A DNA stretch of 64,000 nt from Chryseobacterium gleum (GCA_945882095.1 CAMCWF010000010.1:1-64000); one strand, 5' to 3'; shown: positions 27,348 through 36,712, counted from the stretch's first letter. Program-made: numbers and translations. The notes: generated by a model from the sequence alone, not told the origin.

Positions 27348-28254
27348 ATTTCACACAACCAGCATCAAAGACCAAGGCATGAGAATCGGTACCTAATGGT
27401 TTCCATCTTCCAGGGTGAATGGGTTTTCGAGCGGAGAACAAACCTATTGTTTTCACGTTGAGCGCCCCTGAAATGTGTAATGGGCCGGTAGAACAAGCAA
27501 TTAAAGCACAGGCATTTTGAATAAGCAAGACCAACTGGCTCAAGGAGAGTTCTCCCATCAAGTTGTGGACACTCGGAATGTTTGCAAATCTACCCTCTAT
27601 TCGCTTGCGCTCTTGATTCGTTCCTGTTATCAAGACTGTTTTACCCTTTTTTACCAATTCACTTGCCAACTGCTCGTATTTTTCAAGCGGGTATTCCATT
27701 GCACTGCCTTGTGATAATGGATGAAGGATGACATAGTTAGAAAACGTGGGAATGGATTCGTTGGAGGGGAGAAACTGAGCAGAAACCTCATTTATGGACT
27801 CAAAATCAGGAATTTCTTGCAATCCGAGGGGTTTTAGCAAATGAAAATTTAATTGCGCTTCATGTAAGGGTGAGTGCAGACGGGTAAAGGATGGACGGTG
27901 GTTACAAAAAAAGGTATGATACCATCTGTGACTCGTCCCAATTCTATGAGGAATTCTAGCAAAAAGCCCCCAGGAAGCAATCGTTTTATTTGGAAACACG
28001 TGAATGAGTATGTCTGCCGACAATTTTTTCTTCCTTTCCTGTTGGGTTAACGCCATCAAATCTTCCAGAATAAGAATTTCATTTACTGGCGCAAAGCAAA
28101 GAACGACGGGACTGGTATATTTTTTACACAGATAAACAAGGGTTGCACTCGGAAAAGAATTTCGCAACCATATACACATTGGTAAGGTTAACATTACATC
28201 ACCAATGCCATCGGTTCTGGAAACAATGATTCTATGGATGTTACTTGGATTCAC
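27274..28254 (-). CDS. glycosyltransferase family 9 (heptosyltransferase-like)
   Basis: A 326-residue GT9 enzyme, the family of lipopolysaccharide-core heptosyltransferases that use ADP-heptose. The N-terminus SRTDGIGDVMLTLP is the family signature, and the C-terminal nucleotide-sugar site has LIACSTGPLHISGAL and then GLFSARKPIHPGRW. Four clustered Cys (GCVKCAQGEPCDC) near the end are an uncommon extra and may bind a metal or form disulfides. It overlaps the GT2 gene by 14 bases. The pair should build the inner core or a short glycan on the cytoplasmic face of the membrane. Confidence 0.9.
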   Translation of the reverse strand: MNPSNIHRIIVSRTDGIGDVMLTLPMCIWLRNSFPSATLVYLCKKYTSPVVLCFAPVNEILILEDLMALTQQERKKKLSADILIHVFPNKTIASWGLFARIPHRIGTSHRWYHTFFCNHRPSFTRLHSPLHEAQLNFHLLKPLGLQEIPDFESINEVSAQFLPSNESIPTFSNYVILHPLSQGSAMEYPLEKYEQLASELVKKGKTVLITGTNQERKRIEGRFANIPSVHNLMGELSLSQLVLLIQNACALIACSTGPLHISGALNVKTIGLFSARKPIHPGRWKPLGTDSHALVFDAGCVKCAQGEPCDCIQNINTTEILDCVFK

Positions 28255-28996
28255 GGTACAATTGTTTTACCACTTGGTATTTGTATAAATTCGACATCGC
28301 GCTGATCCTTGCTATGTGAAAACCACTCAGGCCGTCTAAAAATCCACATTTTAGCACAAACATTTTTAAGAATCGAAAGATTCCGCTGATTTCAGGTTGC
28401 AACCAAAAAACCTTTTTGTTTTGCTCCACATATTTCTTTGCCGTTAAACGAGAGTAATGGTCTGCCCGGGATCGATGTTGTTTGTGGGAAACATAGGAAT
28501 AATGAGCCAAATCACCGCTTAACATATACGGGGTGTAAATTGGGTCAAAAATCAATTCTTCATGAACGATGTCCCCTTCCCAACGTGAGGTTTCTTTTGG
28601 AAAAAGCCTGGTTTTTACGTCGGGATACCATCCTGAATGTTTGATCCACTTTCCGCAATAATTGGTGATTCGGTTGATGGTGTATACGCCAATAATTTCC
28701 TTCTTTTTCAATTCCAAAATGGATTCCTTTAGGCGCTCTGTCAACGCTTCATCGGCATCTATGGACAAAATCATTTCGAATTGAGCCAATGCATTCAATT
28801 GGTTCTTTTGAGCGGCGTAACCTAGCCAGGTTTGGGAAACAAAACGCACCCCTTTTTGCATGCAAATCTCCTTGGTTTTATCTGTAGAATTTGAATCCAT
28901 GACAATGATTTCATCTGCAACCCCTTCCAACGAATCAATACATCTGCCTATGTTTATTTCTTCATTTAAGGTGATGATGGTAGCAGAAATTCTCAT
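28241..28996 (-). CDS. glycosyltransferase family 2 (WaaE/KdtX-like)
   Basis: A 251-residue GT-A enzyme. It starts ISATIITLNEEINIGRCIDSL and has the DxD metal site in LSIDADEAL near residue 90. The middle KTRLFPKETSRWEGDIVHEEL is characteristic of the WaaE/KdtX beta-1,4-glucosyltransferase-like subgroup of LPS core synthesis. A C-terminal amphipathic stretch (FRFLKMFVLKCGFLDGLSGF) would bind the membrane. It starts five bases after the transglycosylase gene and overlaps GT9 by 14 bases. The sugar donor is not known. Confidence 0.9.
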   Translation of the reverse strand: MRISATIITLNEEINIGRCIDSLEGVADEIIVMDSNSTDKTKEICMQKGVRFVSQTWLGYAAQKNQLNALAQFEMILSIDADEALTERLKESILELKKKEIIGVYTINRITNYCGKWIKHSGWYPDVKTRLFPKETSRWEGDIVHEELIFDPIYTPYMLSGDLAHYSYVSHKQHRSRADHYSRLTAKKYVEQNKKVFWLQPEISGIFRFLKMFVLKCGFLDGLSGFHIARISAMSNLYKYQVVKQLYRESK

Positions 28997-29001
28997 GTTG
29001 A

Positions 29002-30513
29002 TTATTTAATTCTCAAACGATCTCCAGGATGAATCACACCCCTAGCTGCTGCTGGATTAAGTTTTTTTAGTTGGGCCAGAGAGACATGTTGTCTCGCTGC
29101 TATTTGTGATAAGGTGTCTCCTGCTTTTACCACATAATACTTCTTAGGTTTAACTACAGGTTTTACCACCGCTTCAACTTCGGCTTTCACCGTATGTGTT
29201 TTTTTCAAGGTAAGCCTTTGTCCAACATAAATATTTGAAGTTTGAAGGGCATTCCATTCCATAATCTCCTCTGTGGTTATGCTGTATTTAGTGGAAATGG
29301 ATTTAAGTGTTTCCCCTGATTTTACTTTGTGATAAATGTATTGAAGCGACAGGGAATCTGGGTGCAGAGGCTCATTTGCAAGGGAGTCTTCTGGGACATT
29401 TGTTTCGATGGGGGGAAGTGTCAACGAAGGATGTTCAAGGGCATACAAGGAGTCTTCCAAACCGACCAATAAAGTTATTTTTTCAAGTGGCCCTGTCACG
29501 CATCGGTTTTTGATGGATGCAGGGATGTATTCTGTCTTATAGATTGGATTGAGTGTTTTTATTTCTTCGATGTCCCAATCAAGCCCCATGGAAATGGTCT
29601 TCATGCTCAACCCTCGTTTCAAGCACATGGTATCCAACTGCGCATTGTGTATTTTGGCAGCAGCAGGCATCAAATTATGCTCCGCATGGTAAGTTAGGAG
29701 GTACGCAGCAGCAATGAAAGTTGGAACATAACCTTGCGTTTCTGTGGGGAGGCTGGAACGAATGGCCCAATAAGATTTTTGATTTCCTGAGCGTTGAATC
29801 GCTTTGTTTATGGTTCCTGGTCCTGCATTGTAGGCGGCTAAGGCAAGGTTCCAATCGCCATAGATTCCATAGAGTTTTTTCAGAAACCGACATGCTGCAT
29901 CTGTTGCTTTTATGGGATCCATTCGTTCATCGATGTATGAATTCTCTTCGAGTCCGTAGTACAATCCGGTTCGATACATGAATTGCCACAGTCCCAACGC
30001 GCCGGCTTTGGATTTAATTTGAGGGCGCAGTCCACTTTCGATAACCGCTAAATATTTCAACTCTAAGGGCAGTCCATATTCGGCAAGTTTTTCTTCGAAC
30101 AAATCAAAATAAAGTGCGGACCTTCCAAGCACGATTTTAGCAAATGACCTTCTGTTTTCTGCAAAAAACTTTACTGAAGAGAGGGTAATTGGGTTGCAAT
30201 CAAACTGAAATGGACTTTGATTGCTCATGGCTTGAAGTCGTTCGCAATAGATGTCATTTGAAAATACCGGAACGGTTGTAGCTTCGTAATGGAGCGCTTT
30301 AAGAATGGAATCTGAATAGATAGCGTTGGCATAATCCGCATAAAAATAGTTCAGGGATTGCTGCACTGTATTTAAAAATGCCGGTGAATTTAAACTGTCA
30401 GAAGGTCGAACAGTGGGCACTTGACCTTGTCCGTAGGAAGTAAAAAAGAGAGGGCCAAGAAGGAAAAAAAACAAACATTTATTCGCTAATTTTCTCAAAC
30501 AATTGGGATGCAT
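29002..30513 (-). CDS. lytic murein transglycosylase with two LysM domains (MltD-like)
   Basis: A 503-residue periplasmic enzyme that cleaves peptidoglycan glycan strands. It has a signal peptide to about residue 29 (LLGPLFFTSYGQ). A lytic transglycosylase (SLT) domain covers about 150-290 with the catalytic Glu in VIESGLRPQ and the motifs GLWQFM and ALAAYNAGPG. Two LysM modules near 390-440 and 458-503 (HKVKSGETLKSIS and YVVKAGDTLSQIA) bind the glycan. The ATG lies 35 bases inside the gatA end; a TTG about 12 bases further in would still keep the signal peptide. It is the first envelope gene after gatA. Confidence 0.92.
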   Translation of the reverse strand: MHPNCLRKLANKCLFFFLLGPLFFTSYGQGQVPTVRPSDSLNSPAFLNTVQQSLNYFYADYANAIYSDSILKALHYEATTVPVFSNDIYCERLQAMSNQSPFQFDCNPITLSSVKFFAENRRSFAKIVLGRSALYFDLFEEKLAEYGLPLELKYLAVIESGLRPQIKSKAGALGLWQFMYRTGLYYGLEENSYIDERMDPIKATDAACRFLKKLYGIYGDWNLALAAYNAGPGTINKAIQRSGNQKSYWAIRSSLPTETQGYVPTFIAAAYLLTYHAEHNLMPAAAKIHNAQLDTMCLKRGLSMKTISMGLDWDIEEIKTLNPIYKTEYIPASIKNRCVTGPLEKITLLVGLEDSLYALEHPSLTLPPIETNVPEDSLANEPLHPDSLSLQYIYHKVKSGETLKSISTKYSITTEEIMEWNALQTSNIYVGQRLTLKKTHTVKAEVEAVVKPVVKPKKYYVVKAGDTLSQIAARQHVSLAQLKKLNPAAARGVIHPGDRLRIK

Positions 30514-31885
30514 ACAATAATTCTAAATCTCTAAATTGGTCGGTCATTAATTGAATTCCAAATGGCAATCCATTGGAATGTGTACCCATCGGCAAGCTGA
30601 TGGCTGGATTTCCCGTTAAATTCGCATGAACGGTAAAGATATCTTGCAAATACATCTGGATGGGATCCTTAACCTCCCCTAACTTAAAAGCGGTGGTGGG
30701 CGTGGTAGGCATGAGCAAGACATCTACTTCTTCGAACATGGCACGGGTATGATTTTGAAGTAATCGCCTAACTTTTTGACCTTTGGTGTAATATGCATCG
30801 TATTGCTCGTTCGAAAGCACAAAAGTGCCCGTAATGATGCGTCGTTTAACTTCTTCACCAAAACCTTCTGTTCTTGATTTGATATAGGTTTCTTCAACGC
30901 CCACGGCTTGATTGGAACGGAATCCATAATGAACCCCATCGAACCTTGACAAATTTGAAGACGCTTCAGCTGTTGTCAGCACATAATAAACGGGAACGAT
31001 GTATTCCATAAAAGGGAAGCGAACTTCTTTTATGACAACCCCATTTTGTTTTAACTGGTCAATTCTACGGGTGATTTCTTCCTTAATTTCCAAGTCTATC
31101 CCTGGATGTTCGAGATAATCCATAAGGACGCCAATCGTAAGGTTCGCATTTGACGATGCTGGTTCAGTTGTGGGAAGTGAAGATGTGGTTGCATCCATCG
31201 GGTCCTTGCCTGCCATAATTTGATAGGCGACGGCTGCATCCTCAAGGTTATTTGTAAAAGTTCCTATTTGGTCAAAGGACGAGGCGTAAGCGATCAATCC
31301 GTATCGACTAATTCTACCATAGGTTGGTTTGAAACCATAGGTCCCTGTCCAAGAAGCGGGTTGACGCACCGACCCACCGGTATCACTTCCTAATGCCAGG
31401 GTACAGAGTCCTGCCGAAACAGCAACTGCTGATCCTCCGGAGGAACCTCCGGGAACGTATTCTTTGTTTATGTTATTTCTGACGGGACCATAGAAGGACT
31501 TTTCATTCGAACTACCCATTGCAAATTCATCGCAATTGAGTCTACCAATCACAATGGCGTCCTCATCCAGAAGTCTTTGAACGGCTGTTGCTGTATAAAG
31601 GGATTCAAAACCTTCCAAAATATGAGAAGCGGCAGAAACTTTATGGTTTTTTAAACAGAGATTGTCTTTGATTCCAATGATAACACCGGCTAATTTACCT
31701 GCGTTGTTTGCGTCAATTTTTGTTTGGATCGACAAGGCTTGGGTACGGGCGTCCTCAGCATAAACTTCCAAGAATGCATTCAAATCCCTATGTTCCTCAA
31801 TTTTTTGAAGGTAATGTTCGACAATGTCTAAAACAGATTTTCCCGACGCAATGGCCGATTGAATTGCTTGGATGGACGAAAACAT
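30479..31885 (-). CDS. gatA: Asp-tRNA(Asn)/Glu-tRNA(Gln) amidotransferase subunit A
   Basis: A 468-residue amidase-signature enzyme. It releases ammonia from glutamine for transamidation of Glu-tRNA(Gln) and Asp-tRNA(Asn) with GatB and GatC. The Ser-cisSer-Lys triad is visible: Lys in GIKDNLCLK near residue 73, and the serines in GGSSGGSAVA near 147-148 and GSDTGGSVRQPAS near 170. gatB and gatC are not adjacent, as is common in this phylum. It starts three bases after tatA and overlaps the transglycosylase by 35 bases. Confidence 0.96.
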   Translation of the reverse strand: MFSSIQAIQSAIASGKSVLDIVEHYLQKIEEHRDLNAFLEVYAEDARTQALSIQTKIDANNAGKLAGVIIGIKDNLCLKNHKVSAASHILEGFESLYTATAVQRLLDEDAIVIGRLNCDEFAMGSSNEKSFYGPVRNNINKEYVPGGSSGGSAVAVSAGLCTLALGSDTGGSVRQPASWTGTYGFKPTYGRISRYGLIAYASSFDQIGTFTNNLEDAAVAYQIMAGKDPMDATTSSLPTTEPASSNANLTIGVLMDYLEHPGIDLEIKEEITRRIDQLKQNGVVIKEVRFPFMEYIVPVYYVLTTAEASSNLSRFDGVHYGFRSNQAVGVEETYIKSRTEGFGEEVKRRIITGTFVLSNEQYDAYYTKGQKVRRLLQNHTRAMFEEVDVLLMPTTPTTAFKLGEVKDPIQMYLQDIFTVHANLTGNPAISLPMGTHSNGLPFGIQLMTDQFRDLELLYASQLFEKISE

Positions 31886-31888
31886 GAA

Positions 31889-32092
31889 TTACAATTCTTC
31901 GATTTTCTTTTCTTTTGCGTCTACCTCCTCGCTTTTGTCTCCTTTGGAGGCATCTTTGAATTCTCTCATTCCTTGGCCCAATCCTCGCATTAATTCAGGG
32001 ATTTTTTTGCCTCCAAATAACAAAAGGACAATGATTAATATCAAAATGATATGTGGTCCGGAAAGTAAATTTGCTTGCTGTACGTGTTGCAT
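31889..32092 (-). CDS. tatA: twin-arginine translocase subunit TatA/E
   Basis: A 67-residue protein: a short periplasmic start, one membrane helix ([15 protein letters not shown]), the amphipathic helix [18 protein letters not shown], then an acidic tail. This is the pore-forming TatA-type subunit that moves folded proteins with twin-arginine signals. It is three bases from gatA and follows infB after an 83-base gap that holds a -7-like element. The ActB protein of this window carries a Tat-like RRDFLKFLG motif and could be a client, which is inference. Confidence 0.93.
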   Translation of the reverse strand: MQHVQQANLLSGPHIILILIIVLLLFGGKKIPELMRGLGQGMREFKDASKGDKSEEVDAKEKKIEEL

Positions 32093-32111
32093 GCGAATGG
32101 TTTTATTACTA

Positions 32112-32119
32112 CAAAGTTA
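32112..32119 (-). promoter_or_regulatory. possible promoter of tatA-gatA
   Basis: TAACTTTG on the minus strand fits the -7 consensus and lies 19 bases before the tatA ATG. The nearest TTTG upstream is only 13 bases away, shorter than usual, so the site is uncertain. It is in the only larger gap of the rimP-leuS run. Confidence 0.4.
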
Positions 32120-32175
32120 AGAATTCTATTGCCAAAGGAGCTTATTATTCAAAGAAAAATGGTGTTGCGGTTAAT

Positions 32176-34869
32176 TTACAATTTTCTAGCAACTTCAATT
32201 TCTTCATACGCTTCTACAATGTCCCCGATTTGGATGTCATTAAATTTATCAATGTTCAAACCACATTCATAATTATTCTTAACCTCACGGACATCATCCT
32301 TGAATCGTTTAAGAGATCCAAGTTCTCCGTTGTGAATTACAATTCCATCTCGGATGACACGGATTTTTGATGATCGTTTGATGGTTCCATCCATCACATA
32401 ACAACCTGCAATGGTTCCCACCTTGGTAATGTCAAAGGTTTCGCGTATTTCAGCAGTACCCATGACTTTCTCCTCAATGTCCGGTGAAAGCATTCCTTCC
32501 ATAGCCGCTTTAATTTCTTCAATGGCTTTATAGATGATGGAATAAAGGCGTATGTCAATTTGCTCATTCTCTGCCAATTTACGCGCACCAACCGTAGGAC
32601 GAACTTGGAATCCAATAATGATTGCATCAGAAGCAGAAGCAAGGTTGACGTCAGCTTCAGATATGGCTCCAACGCCTTTGTGTATAATATTGACTTGAAT
32701 TTCTGGTGTAGATAAATTAAGTAGCGCATCAGAGAGGGCCTCAATGGAACCATCCACATCTCCTTTAACGATGATGTTAAGTTCTTTGAAATCCCCAATG
32801 GCCAACCTACGTCCAATCTCATCGAGCGTAATGTGTTTGGTGGTTCTTAACCCTTGCTCACGGAACAATTGTTCTCTTTTACTCGCAATGGTTTTAGCTT
32901 CTTTTTCATCGTCCAACACGTTAAACTTATCTCCTGCATTTGGCGCTCCATTGATTCCTAAAACAGAAAGCGGTTGAGCTGGTCCTGCCGATTTCATGGC
33001 ATTTCCATTCTCATCGTGCATCGCACGAACTTTTCCATAATGTTTCCCGACCAAAATAACATCTCCGATTTTTAAGGTTCCTGACTCCACCAATATGTTT
33101 GTAACATACCCCTTACCTTTATCCAAGGAAGACTCTATCACGGTACCTACGGCATTTTTATTTGGGTTCGCTTGAAGGTTTAACATTTCTGCTTCTAGCA
33201 ACACCTTGTCTAGTAATTCAGTAATGTTAAGGTTCTGTTTTGCGGATATTTCTTGGCATTGGTATTTTCCTCCCCAGTCTTCAACAAGGATGTTCATTTG
33301 GGAAAGTTGTTCCTTTATTTTCTCAGGGTTTGCACCGGGTTTGTCAATTTTATTGATTGCAAAAATCATAGGCACCGCTGCAGCCTGGGCATGCGAAATG
33401 GCTTCCTTCGTTTGAGGCATAACATCGTCATCTGCAGCGACAATGATAATAGCGACGTCTGTAACCTGTGCTCCCCTTGCACGCATGGCGGTAAACGCTT
33501 CGTGACCTGGGGTATCGAGGAAGGTCATTTTTCTTCCGTCTTTCAAAACAACCGAATAAGCTCCAATGTGTTGTGTAATGCCTCCGGCTTCGCCATCGGT
33601 AACATTTGCATTTCGTATTCTATCCAACAGGGACGTTTTTCCGTGGTCAACGTGACCCATGACCGTAATGATTGGCGGACGATCCACCAAATCTTCGGGT
33701 GAATCTTCGACTACTTGAATTGCATCTTGAACTTCCGCGCTTACAAACTGTGTTTCATACCCAAATTCATCCGCTACAATTTGGATGGTTTCTGCGTCCA
33801 AACGTTGGTTGATAGAGGCAAAAATCCCCAAAGACATACACGCTGAAATAACCTGAGTCGGCTGCACACTCATCATGCTCGCCAATTCGGAAACGGTTAC
33901 AAATTCCGTGAGTTTTAAGATCTTTTCATCCAACTCAGCCGCCAACATTTCCTCTTGACGTTTTTGTTGGAAGGAATCTCTTTTGATTTTTCTATTCTTA
34001 GATGCCTTAGATTTTCCTCCTTGATTGGAGAGTCTAGCCAACGTATCTTTTATTTCTTTTTGAATGTCCTGCTCGGAAATTTCTTTTTTCTCTATTTTAA
34101 ATCCTGGTTTCGGCGCTTGTTGCGTTGGTTTTGGGGCCGTAGGATTGGGCGCGACGGTTTTAATTCGTTTGCGTTTTTTCTTAGCCGCATCGTCCTTGTC
34201 GTTGTTATGGCTTTTTGGCCTTTCGACAGGAAGCACCATTTTACCAAGTACCGTTGGTCCGGTCAGAATTTTTCTTTCCGTTTTGATCATCTCAATGGCA
34301 GGAGGACCGGTAGGGGTTTCGACGACAACAGGAGGCGTAGCGACCGGCTCGGGAGCAACCGTTTCACTTGGTTCTGGAACAGAAACCGAGACTTCCGGCG
34401 TTTCAACCACAACAACAGGTTTTTCTTCTGTTTTTTCCGTTGGTTCTTTTTTCTCAACCTTACCCTTGCTTTGAAACTGATTTAAATCAATTTTGCCAAT
34501 GACATTAACTTGACGTTCCTCTACCTTAGGTTTCGTTACTTCTGGTTCAAAAACATTTCGCTTAATTTCTTCAAAATTGATGTCATCCCCTTCTTCTTCT
34601 GATTTTACAGGTGCGGGTGTTTCTGTGCGGGCGTCATGAAGCGATACCGATTCCTTTTTTTCTCTTGCAGGAGAGCCTTTGGCCTGTTCCTTCAAGTTTT
34701 GATCCGCGGCAAACTCCGTACAAAGCAATTGGAAATGCTCCGGGTCCAATTTGCTGTTTGGGTTAGAATCAATTTTGATTCCTTTGGAAGATAGAAATTC
34801 CAACAACGTAGGCAATCCTACATTCAATTCACTCGCTGCTTTTCCTAATCTAATTGGTTTTCCCGACAT
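32176..34869 (-). CDS. infB: translation initiation factor IF-2
   Basis: An 897-residue GTPase that places fMet-tRNA on the 30S subunit. The N-terminal IF2_N module (KPIRLGKAASELNVGLPTL) is followed by a long Pro/Val/Glu/Thr-rich linker (about 80-260). A Lys-rich region and a second IF2_N-like helix bundle come before the G domain. G1 is GHVDHGKTSLLD (about 405-416), with DTPGHEAFT and NKIDKP downstream. Domains II, III and the C-terminal initiator-tRNA domain complete it. The order rimP-nusA-infB is the classical nusA operon, and spacing to nusA is 28 bases. Confidence 0.97.
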   Translation of the reverse strand: MSGKPIRLGKAASELNVGLPTLLEFLSSKGIKIDSNPNSKLDPEHFQLLCTEFAADQNLKEQAKGSPAREKKESVSLHDARTETPAPVKSEEEGDDINFEEIKRNVFEPEVTKPKVEERQVNVIGKIDLNQFQSKGKVEKKEPTEKTEEKPVVVVETPEVSVSVPEPSETVAPEPVATPPVVVETPTGPPAIEMIKTERKILTGPTVLGKMVLPVERPKSHNNDKDDAAKKKRKRIKTVAPNPTAPKPTQQAPKPGFKIEKKEISEQDIQKEIKDTLARLSNQGGKSKASKNRKIKRDSFQQKRQEEMLAAELDEKILKLTEFVTVSELASMMSVQPTQVISACMSLGIFASINQRLDAETIQIVADEFGYETQFVSAEVQDAIQVVEDSPEDLVDRPPIITVMGHVDHGKTSLLDRIRNANVTDGEAGGITQHIGAYSVVLKDGRKMTFLDTPGHEAFTAMRARGAQVTDVAIIIVAADDDVMPQTKEAISHAQAAAVPMIFAINKIDKPGANPEKIKEQLSQMNILVEDWGGKYQCQEISAKQNLNITELLDKVLLEAEMLNLQANPNKNAVGTVIESSLDKGKGYVTNILVESGTLKIGDVILVGKHYGKVRAMHDENGNAMKSAGPAQPLSVLGINGAPNAGDKFNVLDDEKEAKTIASKREQLFREQGLRTTKHITLDEIGRRLAIGDFKELNIIVKGDVDGSIEALSDALLNLSTPEIQVNIIHKGVGAISEADVNLASASDAIIIGFQVRPTVGARKLAENEQIDIRLYSIIYKAIEEIKAAMEGMLSPDIEEKVMGTAEIRETFDITKVGTIAGCYVMDGTIKRSSKIRVIRDGIVIHNGELGSLKRFKDDVREVKNNYECGLNIDKFNDIQIGDIVEAYEEIEVARKL

Positions 34870-34897
34870 ATTTTACTTCCTTAAAAATCTTGCAAAT

Positions 34898-36133
34898 TTA
34901 TTCAAATTCTGCATTCAAAATTCTAAACACCTCAACGATGGTTTCTTTTTCTAGGTCTGTTCTTTGCACCAAATCATCAATGCTGATTTCCAACACTGAC
35001 TTAGCTGTATCGCAACCTATAGCCTTCAATTCATCTATGATCCAACTGTCAATCTCATCCGCAAATTCTTCCAAATCTACATCTTCGACATCCACTTCTC
35101 CATCTCGATAAACGTCAATCTCGTAGCCACAAAGTTTTCCAGCCAATTTAATGTTGTTTCCACCTCTACCTATGGCAAGTGAAACTTGGTCTGGTTTTAA
35201 AAACACTTTCACTCGTCCTTCCTCTTCGTTGATTTCCATCGAAGTGATTTTCGCTGGGGATAATGCCCTCTGAATTAACAATTGGTTGTTGCTGGTATAA
35301 TTGATTACATCGATGTTTTCATTTCGCAATTCGCGAACGATTCCGTGAATTCTACTCCCTTTCATTCCGACACAAGCGCCTACTGGATCCACTCTGTCAT
35401 CATAGGATTCTACAGCAACTTTAGCTCTTTCTCCTGGTTCTCTTACAATTTTTTTAATGGTAATTAAACCATCAAAGACTTCAGGTACCTCAAGTTCAAA
35501 CAAACGCTCCAAGAATTCGGGTGCTGTACGAGACAGAATAATGACTGGGGTACTGTTTCGCATGTCCACTTTTGAAACAACTGCACGAACGGACTCTCCT
35601 TTTTTGAAGAAATCAGATGGGATTTGTTCTGATTTTGGTAAAATCAATTCATTTTGATCGTCATCGATGATAAGAATTTCTTTCTTCCAAACTTGATAAA
35701 CCTCACCCGTAACAATCTCTCCAACCCTTTCTTTGTATTTTTTGTACAAATGGTCTTTTTCTAATTCTAATATTCTTGAAATCAAATTTTGACGTAAAGA
35801 CAGGATGTTTCTCCTTCCAAAATCCGAAAACGTAAATTCTTCGGTTACCTCTTCTCCGATTTCAAAATCCGGCTCAATTTGTACAGCGTCAGAATACGCC
35901 ATTTCAGTATTTGGATCTTCAACCTCTCCGTCGTCTACAATCTCTTTGTTAATAAAGATTTGCACGTCACCTTTATCAATATTTACAATGATATCGATGT
36001 GCTCATCGGTATTAAATTTCTTTTTTAACATGGCACGGAACACGTCTTCTAAAACGTGTTGCATGGTTTGTTTGTCAATGTTTTTTAACTCTTTAAACTC
36101 TGAAAACGAGTCAACTAAATCTAAACTATTCAT
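34898..36133 (-). CDS. nusA: transcription termination/antitermination factor NusA
   Basis: A 411-residue NusA. It has the N-terminal RNA-polymerase-binding domain (about 1-130), an S1 domain (about 135-200, GEIVTGEVYQVWKKEILII), and two KH domains (VDPVGACVGMKGSRI and then SLAIGRGGNNIKLAGKL). It ends with a helix-hairpin-helix-like acidic segment and lacks the longer C-terminal repeats of Escherichia coli, as is usual in Bacteroidota. It acts on pausing, termination and antitermination. It follows rimP after three bases. Confidence 0.96.
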   Translation of the reverse strand: MNSLDLVDSFSEFKELKNIDKQTMQHVLEDVFRAMLKKKFNTDEHIDIIVNIDKGDVQIFINKEIVDDGEVEDPNTEMAYSDAVQIEPDFEIGEEVTEEFTFSDFGRRNILSLRQNLISRILELEKDHLYKKYKERVGEIVTGEVYQVWKKEILIIDDDQNELILPKSEQIPSDFFKKGESVRAVVSKVDMRNSTPVIILSRTAPEFLERLFELEVPEVFDGLITIKKIVREPGERAKVAVESYDDRVDPVGACVGMKGSRIHGIVRELRNENIDVINYTSNNQLLIQRALSPAKITSMEINEEEGRVKVFLKPDQVSLAIGRGGNNIKLAGKLCGYEIDVYRDGEVDVEDVDLEEFADEIDSWIIDELKAIGCDTAKSVLEISIDDLVQRTDLEKETIVEVFRILNAEFE

Positions 36134-36136
36134 AAA

Positions 36137-36613
36137 TCATCCTTTAAATGAGACCACCACTTTTGCTTCTTTTATATCAGATTTTGGTATTGAAACAATT
36201 TCCTTTACCAAAACGTTTTTGTTTTTATCATTTTTGATCTTTTTTTCAAAAGTCAATGCTAATTCGTCCTCAATTACACTCACTAACAGACCTTGTAATT
36301 TTTCTCCATTTGTTTTAACCACAGCCAACTCTCTGCCGATGTTTTTTTGATATTGAAGTGGGTGACGAAGCGCCTTATCCAGACCCGCAGAAGAAACATG
36401 CAGTTCAAAATCCTCCTCCTCTCTGTCCAAATTATGTTCGACATTCCTCGAAACAGACATACAATCTTCGACAGACACGCCTCCTTCGGAGCTGTCAATC
36501 TCGATGTTAATCACATTCGCACTCGAAATGGTAAGTTCTACAATGAACAAGCCCTTGTCGCGCTCTTTCATCCTATCCTCCGCCAAATTTCTAACAATTT
36601 CAATGTCTATCAT
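36137..36613 (-). CDS. rimP: ribosome maturation factor RimP
   Basis: A 158-residue factor for 30S maturation. The two-domain fold is shown by IEIDSSEGGVSVEDCMSVSRNVEH and the segment LHVSSAGLDKALRHPLQYQKNIGRE, which holds the RimP signature, then an SH3-like end. The start at 36613 (MIDIEIVR) leaves a hairpin 11 bases upstream; the ATG at 36622 would add three residues and bring the start closer to that hairpin. It is the first gene of the rimP-nusA-infB transcript. Confidence 0.93.
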   Translation of the reverse strand: MIDIEIVRNLAEDRMKERDKGLFIVELTISSANVINIEIDSSEGGVSVEDCMSVSRNVEHNLDREEEDFELHVSSAGLDKALRHPLQYQKNIGRELAVVKTNGEKLQGLLVSVIEDELALTFEKKIKNDKNKNVLVKEIVSIPKSDIKEAKVVVSFKG

Positions 36614-36624
36614 ACAGAACAAAA

Positions 36625-36644
36625 GAGGGGACTAATGCCCCCTC
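36625..36644 (-). promoter_or_regulatory. hairpin in the rimP 5' leader
   Basis: A perfect six-base-pair stem GAGGGG/CCCCTC (36644-36639 with 36630-36625) and an eight-base loop, ending 11 bases before the rimP ATG. The predicted leader from the promoter at 36663 is about 46 bases, so this stem fills nearly half of it. It may affect translation or bind a protein; there is no U-run, so it is not a terminator. Confidence 0.5.
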
Positions 36645-36662
36645 CTACCTTAAATTATGGGA

Positions 36663-36694
36663 CAAAAATAGGTCAATTCCTAATAGTTTCCAAA
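36663..36694 (-). promoter_or_regulatory. promoter of the rimP-nusA-infB operon
   Basis: On the minus strand TTTG (36694-36691), a 20-base spacer, then TATTTTTG (36670-36663). Both boxes agree with the phylum consensus. Transcription should begin near 36659, upstream of the leader hairpin. Confidence 0.7.
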
Positions 36695-36712
36695 TGTTTT
36701 CAAAATTCAGTG

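Noticed and set aside
34064-34485. Long antisense Ser/Gly/Phe-rich frames opposite infB
   Set aside because: They come from the low-complexity Pro/Val/Glu linker of IF-2 read backwards and show no protein-like features.
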